From the NCBI RefSeq assembly GCF_000003815.2, contig NC_049995.1, positions 1,400,183 to 1,464,182 of the forward strand: 64,000 bases of DNA. Reading direction: 5' to 3'. Every line of letters begins with the position of its first letter. Positions within the stretch are counted from its first letter, which is position 1. A program made the translations under genes and the position numbers. Source of the DNA: Branchiostoma floridae. Taxonomy: Eukaryota; Chordata; Leptocardii; Amphioxiformes; Branchiostomatidae. The notes beneath the pieces were generated by a model. The model saw only the letters and a program-made list of their open reading frames with translations. It had not been told where the DNA came from and ran no database searches. Shown here one piece after another: positions 32,486 through 45,100 of this stretch.

Positions 32486-33837
32486 TCAATGTTCGGCTAA
32501 TGCTGTTTTCTGCTCGTGCTGTTCATGAAGCAGTGAGAGGTAGGAAGCGGTCATAATTTTGAGCAATCCTACTTCTACGACTTCACATCACACAACATAA
32601 CCACACCATACCCTGGATACCAGATCCTGGCCTTAATAATACCCATCGTGCACTAACTCGCTGTATAATTTCCTTGGGAGCATGTCGGCCCTAGAGCCGA
32701 GGACTTAAGCTGTACTAGTATGCCCTGGAAACAGTCTATAGGCTATAGCTAGCATCCAGGCTATTGACTAAAGAACAAGTTGATAATCTGTCAATCAATG
32801 GCAATCAGTAGGCCTTGAAGTGTCCCTCTTTTGGTGATCGCAGCTTTCGAATGGAATTGCCATAATTATGAGTACAAAAGTAAATAAAATGACATCGAAT
32901 TCATTCTCGACCGTTTCAATGCATTGAGATTACTGTACACGATTGACTACCTAAACGCACCCTTCTTCATGGAGACTGCCGACGACTGTGCTGAACCAAG
33001 CAGCTTTCATCAAGTGTTAGTCTCTTTGGTTGAACCATACCGCAGCGTTCGCACCACGTGTTCACAGAAAACAGAAACAACTCATACAGATCCGGATATA
33101 TACTGTGGCCAAAAAACAGCACAGCGATCCCTCACCTGAGGAAAAAGGCCGACAACTGCAGGACGCCCTGGAGGAGATGAAGCGTGGTATGGTGGTTTTC
33201 TGAGCGCTGGTTGACAAATCTCGCCAATCTGTGGCTCAAGAACGAAGAAGTTCTTTCATAGATTTACTCTTGTGCGTGACCAAATATCATTATAAAATAA
33301 AGTAGCTCAGCTGTCACATTAACTGTCAGCATACTATTTTGACATATAGTCTCACATGTTTAATATGGACAATGAACAATTTCAGCAGGTATAGAAGTTT
33401 GACAAGTCCTCATAGAGTAGAGCTAATTGACAACATGGAATATTCTGTAAGAAATACTCATGAGGGAAAGATGTTTTATTTTTCTGACCCTCCCGCATAT
33501 TAAGGCTTTATACAATGCTTATAGTAATGCCCTCAAATGTGAGTGTTGTGCCCCATGTTGTGAGTACTTCTGGAACAACCTCCAGTATAAAACATTAGAC
33601 ACACTATAGTCTCCTTTCCACAAGGGATGTTACAAAATCTAACAATTCCTTGTAGAATTTTGACATAAACATCATACTTTCTGTATAACGTTTATGAGAA
33701 TATAATATTTTCAAAACAGCATGTTGGGATAGCATATAACATTTGATGTTCTCTTTTTTTCCTGACTGTACAAATATAAAGGCATCATCATCATTAAGAC
33801 CTACTTTACTTAAGTACTACACATCATAGCCTAGTTC

Positions 33838-33905
33838 TCTACTCTAGTAGACTACAGCTTATTTCTGAATGTGAAGAGAAATGAAGTGTAGTCTACTAGA
33901 GAAGT
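33838..33905. repeat. Local inverted repeat
   Basis: 'ctctagtagactaca' at about 33842 is complementary to 'tgtagtctactagag' at about 33887, with a 30-bp spacer. Related 'tagtctac' words recur to about 34395. Confidence 0.6.
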
Positions 33906-34529
33906 CTCCAGGCTTTAGTACTACACTTCTTCAAGACTTCCAACCGAGTGTAAAGCAAAGGTATAATAGACTATTCCATGCAGCTTCAATCTGACTTAAT
34001 TTGAACCAAACTCACATTCCATTTGATCATCTGCAGTCATTTACAATGTTCCACTACAAATTGAGTGACCTTTCTTTAGGGTGCCTAGTTCCAGGAAAAG
34101 CTGCTAAAGTTTTCACAAACATACAAAACTGTGCTGAAATTCCAGCCCCCGATGATTCAATGGATACAGCAGGTCACATTAGCTGACCATAAGTCACTTT
34201 TTGTCTTGTCATTCAATAAAGCTTCTTATTTTCATTGTTGTTTCCAGTTAATACAGATTACAGGCTCTTGCCAATCACAGTAGATGTTCTGCTAGGCTTC
34301 CAGCTGACAGTAAGTGTAAAGCGGACATGAATCTGTAGTCTACAGTACAAGTAGACTATGACAATTTAGAGGAAAGTGAGCCTTAGTCTACATTATTTTC
34401 AAACAAAGAACAATTTAACAGAACCTTCAAATTCCTTATCTCAGCAGTCATACCAGTACTCGCTTAGCTTCTTACCCTACAACCACCCTCTTCTATGTAA
34501 CACTCAATGTTGAAATACTTACTCAATAC

Positions 34530-34889
34530 ATGACGGTACAAAACCGGTTTTTCGTATTGGACCGGTCTGGAAAAACAGGACCTGAAAAAATTAGGTGGAC
34601 CAGAATGTGGACCTATTGGAAAATGAACAAATGATATGATCAGGCATTCACAAGTTTGGAGGCCTACCTGTGGAAAAAAATACAGTGAAGTATAGCATAG
34701 TTTTACAGTCGGTAGTACAGAGGCAGTTAGCCTTGTAGGATTTTAAAGCGACAGTTGTAGTCAAGTAGATTTCTTTGTAGCGAAATGGACTATTGTTTTG
34801 AGTATTAACCATTCACAAGTTTTCACATACTGAATCAGGTCCAGGTTCCGGTCCGGACCTGAATTTTCTGTACCGGTACCCACCCCTAT
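34530..34889 (-). mobile_element. hAT-like element, relative of 5617-6062
   Basis: On the minus strand it begins TAGGGGTGGGTACCGGTACA and continues 'gaaaattcaggtccgg', then ends near 'aaaaaccggttttgtaccgt'. The outer right end is degraded. It has no transposase. Confidence 0.65.
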
Positions 34890-34938
34890 TTGTTCCTAAA
34901 GGACCAAATTTGAAGCTATATTATGCGACAGATGACAA

Positions 34939-35056
34939 TATCTGTATCTGTATCTGTATCTGTATAGCCGGTATAACCGCCATTCGGCGTAACACACCAG
35001 CTTCGCAGGCACGCGGCGCGGCAGCAGCTGGTTATATTACACTGAACGGTCCGTCA
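34939..35056 (-). mobile_element. LINE 3' UTR with (TACAGA)n tail
   Basis: On the minus strand it reads 'gttcagtgtaatataacc', a GC-rich hairpin 'agctgctgccgcgccgcgtg', 'gaagctggtgtgttacgcc', then 'ataccggctatacagatacag' repeats. It matches the 3' UTR at 15680-15760 and the piece at 51621-51692. Severe 5' truncation and a short tandem tail fit a CR1/L2-type LINE. Confidence 0.7.
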
Positions 35057-35618
35057 CACCTAACTTTTGCGATATGACAAGTTCATAGACAGAAGGACGG
35101 CCCTTTGATAAATACATTTACTTTTTTATCATCCTTTCCACAATCTACAATCTGCACTCTCAGGGGTGACTTTATGGAGCCTTAGTCAGTAAAACTAATA
35201 TCCTGGCAAAAATTGATCGTGGTGTACAATCATGTAAATCAGGTGGTCCAAGCAGAGGTTGGAGGGAGAAAGTTTAGTCATTAGAAACGGCAATCAAAAG
35301 AAGGTAAGAATATCCCCTCCAATCTTTGAGAGGAAAGAAAGATTGATCTAAAATAAAGTCTAACAGTAACAAATAGCTTGCACATACAAAATATGTACAA
35401 GAAAGCTCTTACAAACAAAAGCATCCACATCAAATTTCTACCAATACCCTAACCTTGTCTTGATTCTGTATCAGTCTGTGCATGTTCATGTGCAAGTCAT
35501 AAATGCAAGACATAAAGACATTTTAAAAAAGCTTCCCTCCTAGGACATGATACCCCAAAATTTTTTACATATGATTACATATTACATATATACTATACAA
35601 CATTAATACAAGAAAGTT

Positions 35619-35624
35619 TTTATT
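35619..35624 (-). terminator. Candidate FBXO16 polyadenylation signal
   Basis: TTTATT on the plus strand (AATAAA on the minus strand) lies about 490 bp after the FBXO16 stop codon. The region is AT-rich, so chance occurrence is plausible. Confidence 0.3.
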
Positions 35625-36111
35625 AATATCCCAAGTTGATATCAACTGAAATATATTCTTGTAAATTCATCAAAATAGGCAGATAAAAGAGCATATATGT
35701 ACGGTAACTGCAATAAGAACTACTGTACAATAAATAAACCTGAGTAAATTTTAAACAAGCTTTTTTCTCTTTATACATTAGGCAACCTGTATTTGCAAAG
35801 TATTCTAAACTAAACTGCCTATGATCTGGGCATGCTTGTCCAAGTTATGCACTGTTATACTGTATACATAACTTTACATGTATAAAATACAACATGGTGT
35901 ACTCCATATCACCCTAGGAACCTGCCTGTTGGGCCATCCTACCAGCAGACTGGGACGTACAATATTATTGTTGTTATACTGAAGTGAAAGATTTTCTAAT
36001 GTTGCTCAGGTGTTTTAACAACACAAAAATATCTTGAACTTGCCCCCCCCCTCCCATGCTACACTAGGTATTTTCCTTTCTACACATCTCCATTGGAAGG
36101 TGCTGGAGTTG

Positions 36112-39100
36112 TTACCACTCATCATCATCTGACTCAGCAGCTACAGGAACTGTCCAGGGGTTGGTTTTGAAGAGAGGAGCAGCTGAACAGGAAAAAAATC
36201 AAGAACAATTGTCAGCTACAGTCTGTAGCCATCTCTACTCCTACCCTTCACAAAACTAGCTCATCTTTAGGAGCTGACAGTTTATTGTGATGACATTTAT
36301 CCACTGTGACATGTATCCATCAGTCCACTGTGGTCAGGATTCCACAGTGGACTTCCTATCAAACCTTTCTCCACACACTCCTGATCCAGTAAGTAATGTT
36401 TGCAGTACCCTGTCTTAGCAGGTCTACAGTCTTGTCTAACACAGTTGAAGCTGAAATATATGGAGAATGTGTAACAGCATCTACAAACACACGTTCAAAC
36501 ACATGCACACACACACACATTGTCAAACACATGCACACTTCATACACATATATACCACAAATTCATGTGCACACACACACCACACATGTACACACACCGC
36601 ACGATGCACACCCACACACACATACATGCACACACATCACACATGCACACGCACACATGCACACACCACAAGATGCACACAATACACACACATGCACACA
36701 CACATGCACACACCACATGATGCACACACACACACATGCACACACACAATGATGCACACACACATATGCACACACACACACATGCATACACACATACGAA
36801 CACAAACATTTGATGTGCTACATGTTTTCTACAGTTGTGATTTGCGAGACTAAGTGCCTTACTTGGAGGATCCCGTTCTGATCTGGAGTTTGCCCTCTCG
36901 GCATCCCGCCCCAGCCGCGCGATGTTCCGTGCCGGTCCCGGTCTCTTCCCGGCATCCACAGAGTCGCTGACGTTGGCCGTGTTGGACAAGTTGACAAACG
37001 GAGCGCCTGTCTGGTGCTGGGCCCAGTCAGGACGCTCACCAAACTTGGGAGAGTCCAACTTGGACTGAGAGGGAGAAGATATCATTAGTACAGAAAGTCA
37101 TGTGAAGTGCTTTTTCAAGGGCACAACGTCTGGGCATGTCAAAGTATTGAACCTCAGACTTATTGTTTAAGAGCCAAATGCTCTAACTGTTGCACCACAG
37201 GATGCGACTCAAATGCATTCACACCAAGAGTCAGCATCACAACACTGAATAGAATTCTTGCACATCCACAAATCAAAATTCTTGGGGTGGGGTGACATGC
37301 ATCAGTGACATGTGTCCAATTTCTACTACAATATGGCTTTTTGCTGATCATAATACTATTACAGTACTAATATTCAACCATTACTTTCAATACATTTTGT
37401 ATTCCATCATGGAAACTGTGCTTCAATTTAGCAATACAATATGACAAAACTATATGGCTGAAAGAAACATGAATTGATGAAGTTAACAAACCGTTAAGTT
37501 TAGACTTTGACAGAACATGGAAAGTTACTTACTGTGGACTTGGCCTTGGCTAGTTTGGCTGTTTTTCTCGATGGTTTCTTGACAACAGACTTGGAGAAGA
37601 GTTGTGTCAGGTCTGGTACTGAGCCTCGTGTTCTCCTGGAGACAAGGATTTGGTCAAAATGTTACCCCACACTACAAACAGGTGACATCTTGTGTTTTGT
37701 TATCAGTATCAATTGTTACATGAGGAATCCAAAGGATGGGAAATCAAGTTCTGTGCCTGGTAACAGGTTTAGAAGTATATTGGGCAATATGCAAAGAGCT
37801 GAGTTTGTCAACTTCTGCTGGATATGTATTTAGGGCTACATCCAAAACAGAAGAAGTCCCAGCAAAAACATTTTATGCAGATGAAGCAGAAAAAGCGGAA
37901 AGCACATTTGGTGGATGCAGGATTATCATCACATCATCATCATCATTGGTCGACGTGATCACACATGTTCGCACATGTTTACACACGACGGGGTTGTACC
38001 CACCCTTACGGGTGGCATACCTTTCGCTGGCTAATTACAAGACGGGGATGCGCCAGGTCTCCCGTCCGGGTGAATGATGTAATTCAGCATGTGGCTGATA
38101 CGAGACAGAAGTTCGCCAGGCCTCCATCCGGGTGATTTGAAGTGAATCACCAACTCCACACAAAAGGATTTGCACCAACACACACTGCACCATCGCACGT
38201 GTGTGGGTTCTTTAACGTGCATGGGGTGTAGCTCTCCCCATACACGGGACCTCCATTTAACGTCCTATCCAAGGGACGGCCCTAGCCGAAGCTAGGTCTC
38301 TCATTTTCACCTGAGTAAAGTGAGGAAAGCTGTGTAAAGTGCCTTTCCTAAGGGCACAAGATCGGTAACACAGCAGCTGGGTTCGAACCCACAACCTCTC
38401 GGTCACGGGCCGAACACTGCGCTACGCGGTCCCACCGGTAAATTATACGAGGGAGGAACAGGTCATAGCTTACAGACAGGATGTGCCCTCACTTTGGTAC
38501 TTGCAGAGTTTTCAAAACAACATACCATGAGTCATGTATCCTGGACTCAGAATATAGATGTTCCCATGTGTGTTATATGATAGTTAGCCCATGTTGATTT
38601 GATTATATCGACATCCATGTGTGGCATCAATTTTCAGCTGTTTGCAAAAAAAATAAAAATGAATATGTGAAAGAGCAAAAATGAAAAATCTATTGTTGGT
38701 AGGGGTGGGTACCAGTACAGAAAATTCAGGTTAAGGTCCGGACTTGATTGTCAGTGAAAACTTGTGAATTGTCAATTTTGCTACAAAGGAATCTGTTTGG
38801 TGGAGCACTGGCGCATTAAAATCCCATCTTCATGTATTATGGTTATCTTCCTCTGTACCTTTGACTGTAAAAACGTTAGTAAAAATGACTATAAACTCCA
38901 CTCGACTTCACTCATTATTTTTTGGGCCCGTTAAGCCCCCAAATGCCTGTTGACATAGTGCGTCCATTTTCTAATCGGCGAACCTCATTCCACAGATTTT
39001 TTCAAGTCTGTTTTTTGGGACCAGTCCAAGAAGAAGAAGAAAACGGTTTTGTACCCATACAATGTTACAGTACCGGTCACTATACCTAATCGTTGGTATG

Positions 39101-42100
39101 AAATACTGTGTGTCTTTAGTCATATATTCAACCTTTCTGACCTCTTACACTTCATGCCGCAGGCAACTTTTTTGGGAGACCAAACGTTTTTTATTTGTGT
39201 GCTTGCATTAGTTTTTGAGTTTTTTTCTTCTTCTTTTTTGTTTTAGAGTTCCCAGAGATGTCCTCCATATAATCAAATCAACATGGCCTTACTGACATTG
39301 GCCTGACCTGGACTGTGTACGGTGTTTTATGTCATACCTGTGACGCGAAAACGTTCGATACGGGTGTTCCGGACCGGGCCATAACTTCCATATCAGACCA
39401 GTTCGAAATGCGTATCAAACAGGCTCCATTCGGATAAATCAAACTGTTTCGAGCGGGCCGAGTGCAGAGCCATCGAAAGTTCGAATACCTGATTCTGACA
39501 TTGGAACATTACTGTTGCAACACTTTTTGTTCGAGGGCACCAAATTTGTTCAACTTCTGGCGCATTTCGCATCAAAACAGGGGTTTACTCAGGTGGATAT
39601 GACATAGATAAAATACAACACGGTGTATTCCGCATCACCCTCGGTCCCAGCTCTCCCGCGGGTCGCTTCGCCTGACAGCCGAAGGTGATCCACCCCGCGG
39701 TCGGGCTGATAACTCGGGTGATACGGAATACACCGTGTTGTATTCTATATTTATGTCATACCTGTGACGCGAAAACGTTCGATACGGGTGTTCCGGACCG
39801 GCTGGTAACTTTCCGTACGGCCCGGGGTTATCACACGGGCTCCATTCGAATAAATCGAACTGTTTCGAGTGGGCCGAGTACGGCGCCATCGAAAGTTCGA
39901 ATACCTGATTCGGACGTTGGAACATTACTGTTGCAACAATTTTTTTTCGAGGGCAACAAATTTGTTCAACTTCTGGCGCATTTCGCATCAAAACAGTGGT
40001 TTTCTCAGGTGGGTATGACATAAATAAAATACAACACGGTGTATTCCGCATCACCCTCGGTCTCAGCTAGTGGTGCGTACCTAAAGCCCGGACTTGGAAT
40101 TGGACCTAAAAATGTTTAGGTCCAAGTCCAAAAAAAACCTAAATGTCCGGACTCAAGTCCGGACTTGCGAAAAGTTATCTGTCACTTATATTCCCTTTTC
40201 TTGTTCTAAACCATCCAAAACCTTCCATAGACAGTGAAATTTGCGCTTGAAAAAGCCAAAAACATTTTGTGTTTACACTGGCTGTATATAATTTGCATGT
40301 ATTTTTCACATTGCATTTCAGTTCATGCTAACATGCAATTTTATATGCATCACCCCCCCCCCCCCTCCCCCTCAAAAAAGAAAACTTTCTAGCGCACATA
40401 ATATGCAATGATGGGTTCAGGTCCGGACTTATAAGTCCGGACCTGAACCTGAACTGCTGGACTTGAATCCGGACCTGAACCTGAATATGAGTTTAGGTAC
40501 GCACCACTAGTCTCAGCCCTCCCGCGGGTCGGATTACCCTCCGGCCTTCGGCCGTCGGGCGATCCGACCCGCGGTCGGGCTGATACCTTGGGCGATACGG
40601 AATACACCGTGTTGTATTCTATATGTATAGAACAGTTATTCAAGAGTGGAAGAGAAATTGTGAGAAAGAACTGACATTAATGATTAAGTAGCAATGGTAT
40701 AGGAGTTGTGTTATACTTACGATTCTTTCACGCTGGCCACGTAATCTTTATTGTCCAGATAGTTGAACCTCTTGGTGTCCCCAGGACTCTTGTCAGACAC
40801 CTTCCATGGAGGGGGTTCCCACTTTTTGGGCGTTGGTTTTGGAGGTTTAGTTTTCAGGTTTGCCTCCCCATTCATGACAGAGGTGGGTCGTTCCTCCTTA
40901 GCTGGGTCCTGTACAGAACAGAGGGTTGGGGAATTGGAAATTAAGATCACCAGCAAAAGGAGGGAAGTAAATAGAAGGGGAACAAAAAAGGGTGTTGAAT
41001 GAACTATGTGAATCCTGTACAAATAAACAACTTGAAATTTTACAGGACCAAAACAAAACAAGCTACTATTTGAATCCATATACAATTCACATTGTAGATT
41101 AGAAATAGTAACAGCTCAATAAAGTCCAAACAGCTAGTTGCTTGTACAGGTTTGCAGTTCATAATTCTTGTTGCAGTGTCGGCATGAGGTGATGACAACA
41201 GAGACCCCTACCCCTGGTCTGAAGAAGTGCAGCTGCTGAACTCTCTCCAGGTAATGCCGTTTCCAGATGCCCTGTTCAAAAGGGCTGGGGGTGAAGTTAA
41301 TGTACCAGCCCAGCCGTAAGCACTTGGGCATCCACAGTTGGTCCAGCTCACTCAGGTACTTCCAGTACCAACACACCTGTACAGCAGGGGAGAGCAGGGG
41401 CAGCTGATACACATGTCTGGGATAATTCTACGCCTAGATATACAACATACAGTTGTGCATTTATAGACTGCATTACAGTGTACCTGACAACAATATATTA
41501 AAACTACACCCAGAATACCACACCTGACCACAACAGACCTGAGCATACCTGCACTACAACCTACCTGACCTGCACTACAACCCACCTGACCACACCTGCA
41601 CTACAACCCACCTGACCACACCTGCACTACAACCCACCTGACCACACCTGTACTACAACCCACCTGACCACACCTGCACTACAACCCACCTGACCACACC
41701 TGCACTACAACCCACCTGACCACACCTGCACTACAACCCACCTGACCACACCTGCACTACAACCCACCTGACCACACCTGCACTACAACCCACCTGACCA
41801 CACCTGCACTACAACCCACCTGACCACACCTGCACTTCAACCCACCTGACCACACCTACACTACAACCCACCTGAGTAGAGCGACACAAGCTCCTGGGAT
41901 CCAGGTGAGAGAAGATGTAGAGACAGACAACCCTGGGTAATATCTTGGTGAAGTCTGTGTGTTCCACAGGTGCATGTTTGTTAATACAGGACTGTGTGTA
42001 CAGCAGCTGTTTGGTCTTGCATCTGTTCACCAGATCCTCCAGGACTTTCTTTCTCTGGGCATCTGTCCACTTTTCAAACTACAAAGAGAAAAATCAATAA

Positions 42101-45100
42101 ATACTTCTAAAGCAGGTCTGTACATTTGTCTGACTTGCATTAATTATTAATAGAACATTGAAGGACTCAAAATACACTTGTGTCAACTTGCACTGGTGCA
42201 ATTTGAGCTAAAAGTTACTTTCACCAAAAGAAAATTATTTGCACAAACCTAAGTAGTAGACTATTAGCCCTATGTATATAAATCCCCTTCTGACAATTTA
42301 CAAATTAACGTGTCGGAGTAAAACTTACTAAAAGGGGATTCATGAAATTTAGGCCTAATATAAGACGATTCAATGTCTACAACTGGATGAGATTCAGTGA
42401 TTTTTTTCCAGATGTTTTGAGTGACATCCATCACTATTCAGCATCACTAGAATGAAATGGTAGAACAACTCATGATCAATTCAAATACATCTAATACTGA
42501 TCTAACTGGAAGAAGTCAAAGTCACTAATTTGTATTAATATGCAATGTAACTCATATGCAAATCATGATTGAATAGTTCTACACAGGCCTACACAGACCA
42601 GCTCTTCGGCTCCTGGGCCAAGATACCCAGTGCTGTCTCCAGCTTAGATTTTTGGGAGCCAATGTTTGCGAGCCCGCGTTGTATATTTTTGGAAGGATGG
42701 GGTGAATTTTTTGCATGTTGGGACCATCCATCCCAAAAATCTTACCTTCACGGCATGAAACTGATGAAGTTTTCAATGCTTTAAAGGACAGATTTAGCAA
42801 TGAGAATAAACAACACATGCTCACAAACATTGGCATCTCCGAGATGCCCCCAAGGAAATGCCCCTACTAGTACTACTTAATCAGGACCTAATAACCTGCT
42901 GTAGAATTTCCTTGAGGGAATGTTGGCCATGGAGCCGACAAGTTTTCTGAAAACAGTCCGGCACCCAGAATACCAGAGTTCTGGATGGCCCCAAACAGCA
43001 AGTTTACAATTTAATCATGCTTACCCATTTGTTGACTAGTTCTCTCCTCTCCTCAAATACCTGCAAGTAAGAAAGTCATTTTTAAACAAAATGCCTTCAA
43101 ACCTTACAAATTTTAATTGTTTTTAACACTATAATTATTGTCACTTGTTGCACTAGAAAAGGAGTATAATATTGTCATGAGGAATTTCTCTTTACCTTTT
43201 GGTGACACAAAACTACTCCCAGAGCGTTGGATTAACTATAGATATCTAGTTGCTGGTACAGTTGCCTGACATAACTGTGCTCCTAGTGACCCAGCCAACA
43301 GTTAATAAACCAGACTATTCAAGCCACAAATCAACAGCAGTTGTGCAGGAAAGAAGTACAGTCAAACCTGTATTAGGGGCCACCTCTACAGAGGGGCCAC
43401 CTGTCCATAGTGGCCACTTTTTGTCGGTCCCTTGGGTATTGTATCTACAAGTTGCCACCTCTATACAGAGGCCACCTGTCTATAGTGGCCGCTATAGACA
43501 GGTTTGACTGTACTAGTACATGTTGTGCAATTAACTCAATACAGTCAAACCTGTCTATAGTGGCCACTCAAGGGACTGGAGAAATGTGGCCCCTATAGAC
43601 AGGTGTCCACGAGCAAGAAGTAACACATGATTTCAGGTTCTGCAATGGCCAGGTGGTCGCTTTGCAAAGGTGGCAGCTAATACAGGTTTGACTGTGTGCA
43701 CATTTGGTAATTGGTGATTTGGTAAAAGAATGATTACATTTGTTTCACTCCTACCTTTTCCTTAGTTGGCAAAATGCATAAAAAAACATTGTAGATACAA
43801 ATACATTCAGAATCAGATGTTGAAAACAGATTGTAATAAGTAGGAAGAAGGGGGATGACAATTCTTACAATGAAGACACAAAGCTTCAACTTGTAAGTTG
43901 TAATTATACATAACTAAACTTTTATCTCATGTTGGGTTGTTCTATGATAGACTATCAGTTTCTACATCACCAGTACAGGTCTATACGTAGTATAGAAATT
44001 CAATTTCTGTAAGTTTGGTAATAGATATTATTACAAAATTAATACATGATATATATAAACTTTATCCAATACCGGTACACCACAAATTGCAATCATACAG
44101 TCAAGACTCAGTCAACAAATTTCAATATATTTTGTTATGATCCTCAAGGTCTCATTGATGAGTTTCTTCTTCCCATAGACTTCTATGTATTAATTCGTGG
44201 TTTAGATGGGCGCGTTCATAATGAAGCTACGTGAAATTTCAGCAGATTTTTCATTCCATGTCGAGCACATTTACCCTATATCGTGGGAAAAAATTGCCAA
44301 TGTAAACTATACGTAGGAACTTTTTTTTATAGCAATTACAAACTACGATTAGTCAATCCCCACAAAAGGCACTTTTTCGCTGCTATTGTACAACCGCACC
44401 ACTCAGAACCCACGACTGTGTACCTCCGACCTAGCGCGCGGCTGCAAAACTTTACCTGCTAATTTCTTCAGTTACAAATAAGCTTTCACCAATCTAACTT
44501 TTGAGATCAGTTCCGCTGGCTGAAAGGGAATTTCTCACCACTAAAAACATGCGTCCGTGCAGCCGTTCATTTTTGGCTCGGATCTCTTTTAGGGTCCCCA
44601 CTAGCGGAGTAATACATCAATGAGACCTTAAGTTTAATGTATTATTGAAAAAATATATCAAAGGAAAGAATGTCGTTTTCTTCATCATCTCTGAAAGTTT
44701 GGGTGTCTTACGTTAATGAATTAGCCTCTGGGAGGTAATTAAGTACGAGATCATGATAGGCATGAAAGCGCCACCTAGCGGCGGACAAAGGCCAATGTTG
44801 ACAAAGTGCAAAGGCGTCGAGACGGACGCTTTTGACGTGTCGCAAAGACTCATTAGATCAGTCTGTGTATGAGCTTGACTGAGTAGTGTTCCCTTTGTGA
44901 CTTTGTCTTTGTTTAATTGGAATATATCTCAGAGAATAGTCGTGTAAGGGATATCAGCACGAAAGGCACGACGAGATTCATCCGGATCTTTCTACGTAAA
45001 ATAAACGGTTCTATAGAGGATCGGGTGAAGGTACTATAGCTCATAAAGTAAAAACAGAGCTTAACGACAAGAATAGATCGTTTTCACAGAACGTTCGAAA

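Larger units (their letters stand above)
31746..36111. other. Intergenic, between AP5S1 start and FBXO16 end
   Basis: This interval should hold the AP5S1 promoter at its left end; no TATA box or clear core element is seen. The rest carries transposon fragments (32031-32485, 34530-34889, 34939-35056), a local hairpin (33838-33905) and AT-rich sequence. I see no exon. Confidence 0.5.

Noticed and set aside
36359..37085. Cys/Val- or His/Thr-rich open frames up to 181 codons
   Set aside because: Translations of CA/TG microsatellite; the only real coding part is FBXO16 exon 7 (36863-37064).
39635..40054. Minus-strand 139-codon and plus-strand 112-codon frames
   Set aside because: Both lie in the tandem X-P repeat, show no domain, and recur as fragments in the neighbouring copy.
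41565..41871. Possible CRISPR-like array (regular short repeats)
   Set aside because: Units are contiguous with no unique spacers, in a eukaryotic intron; it is a minisatellite. The same applies to the arrays at 12.1, 25.8 and 60.5 kb.
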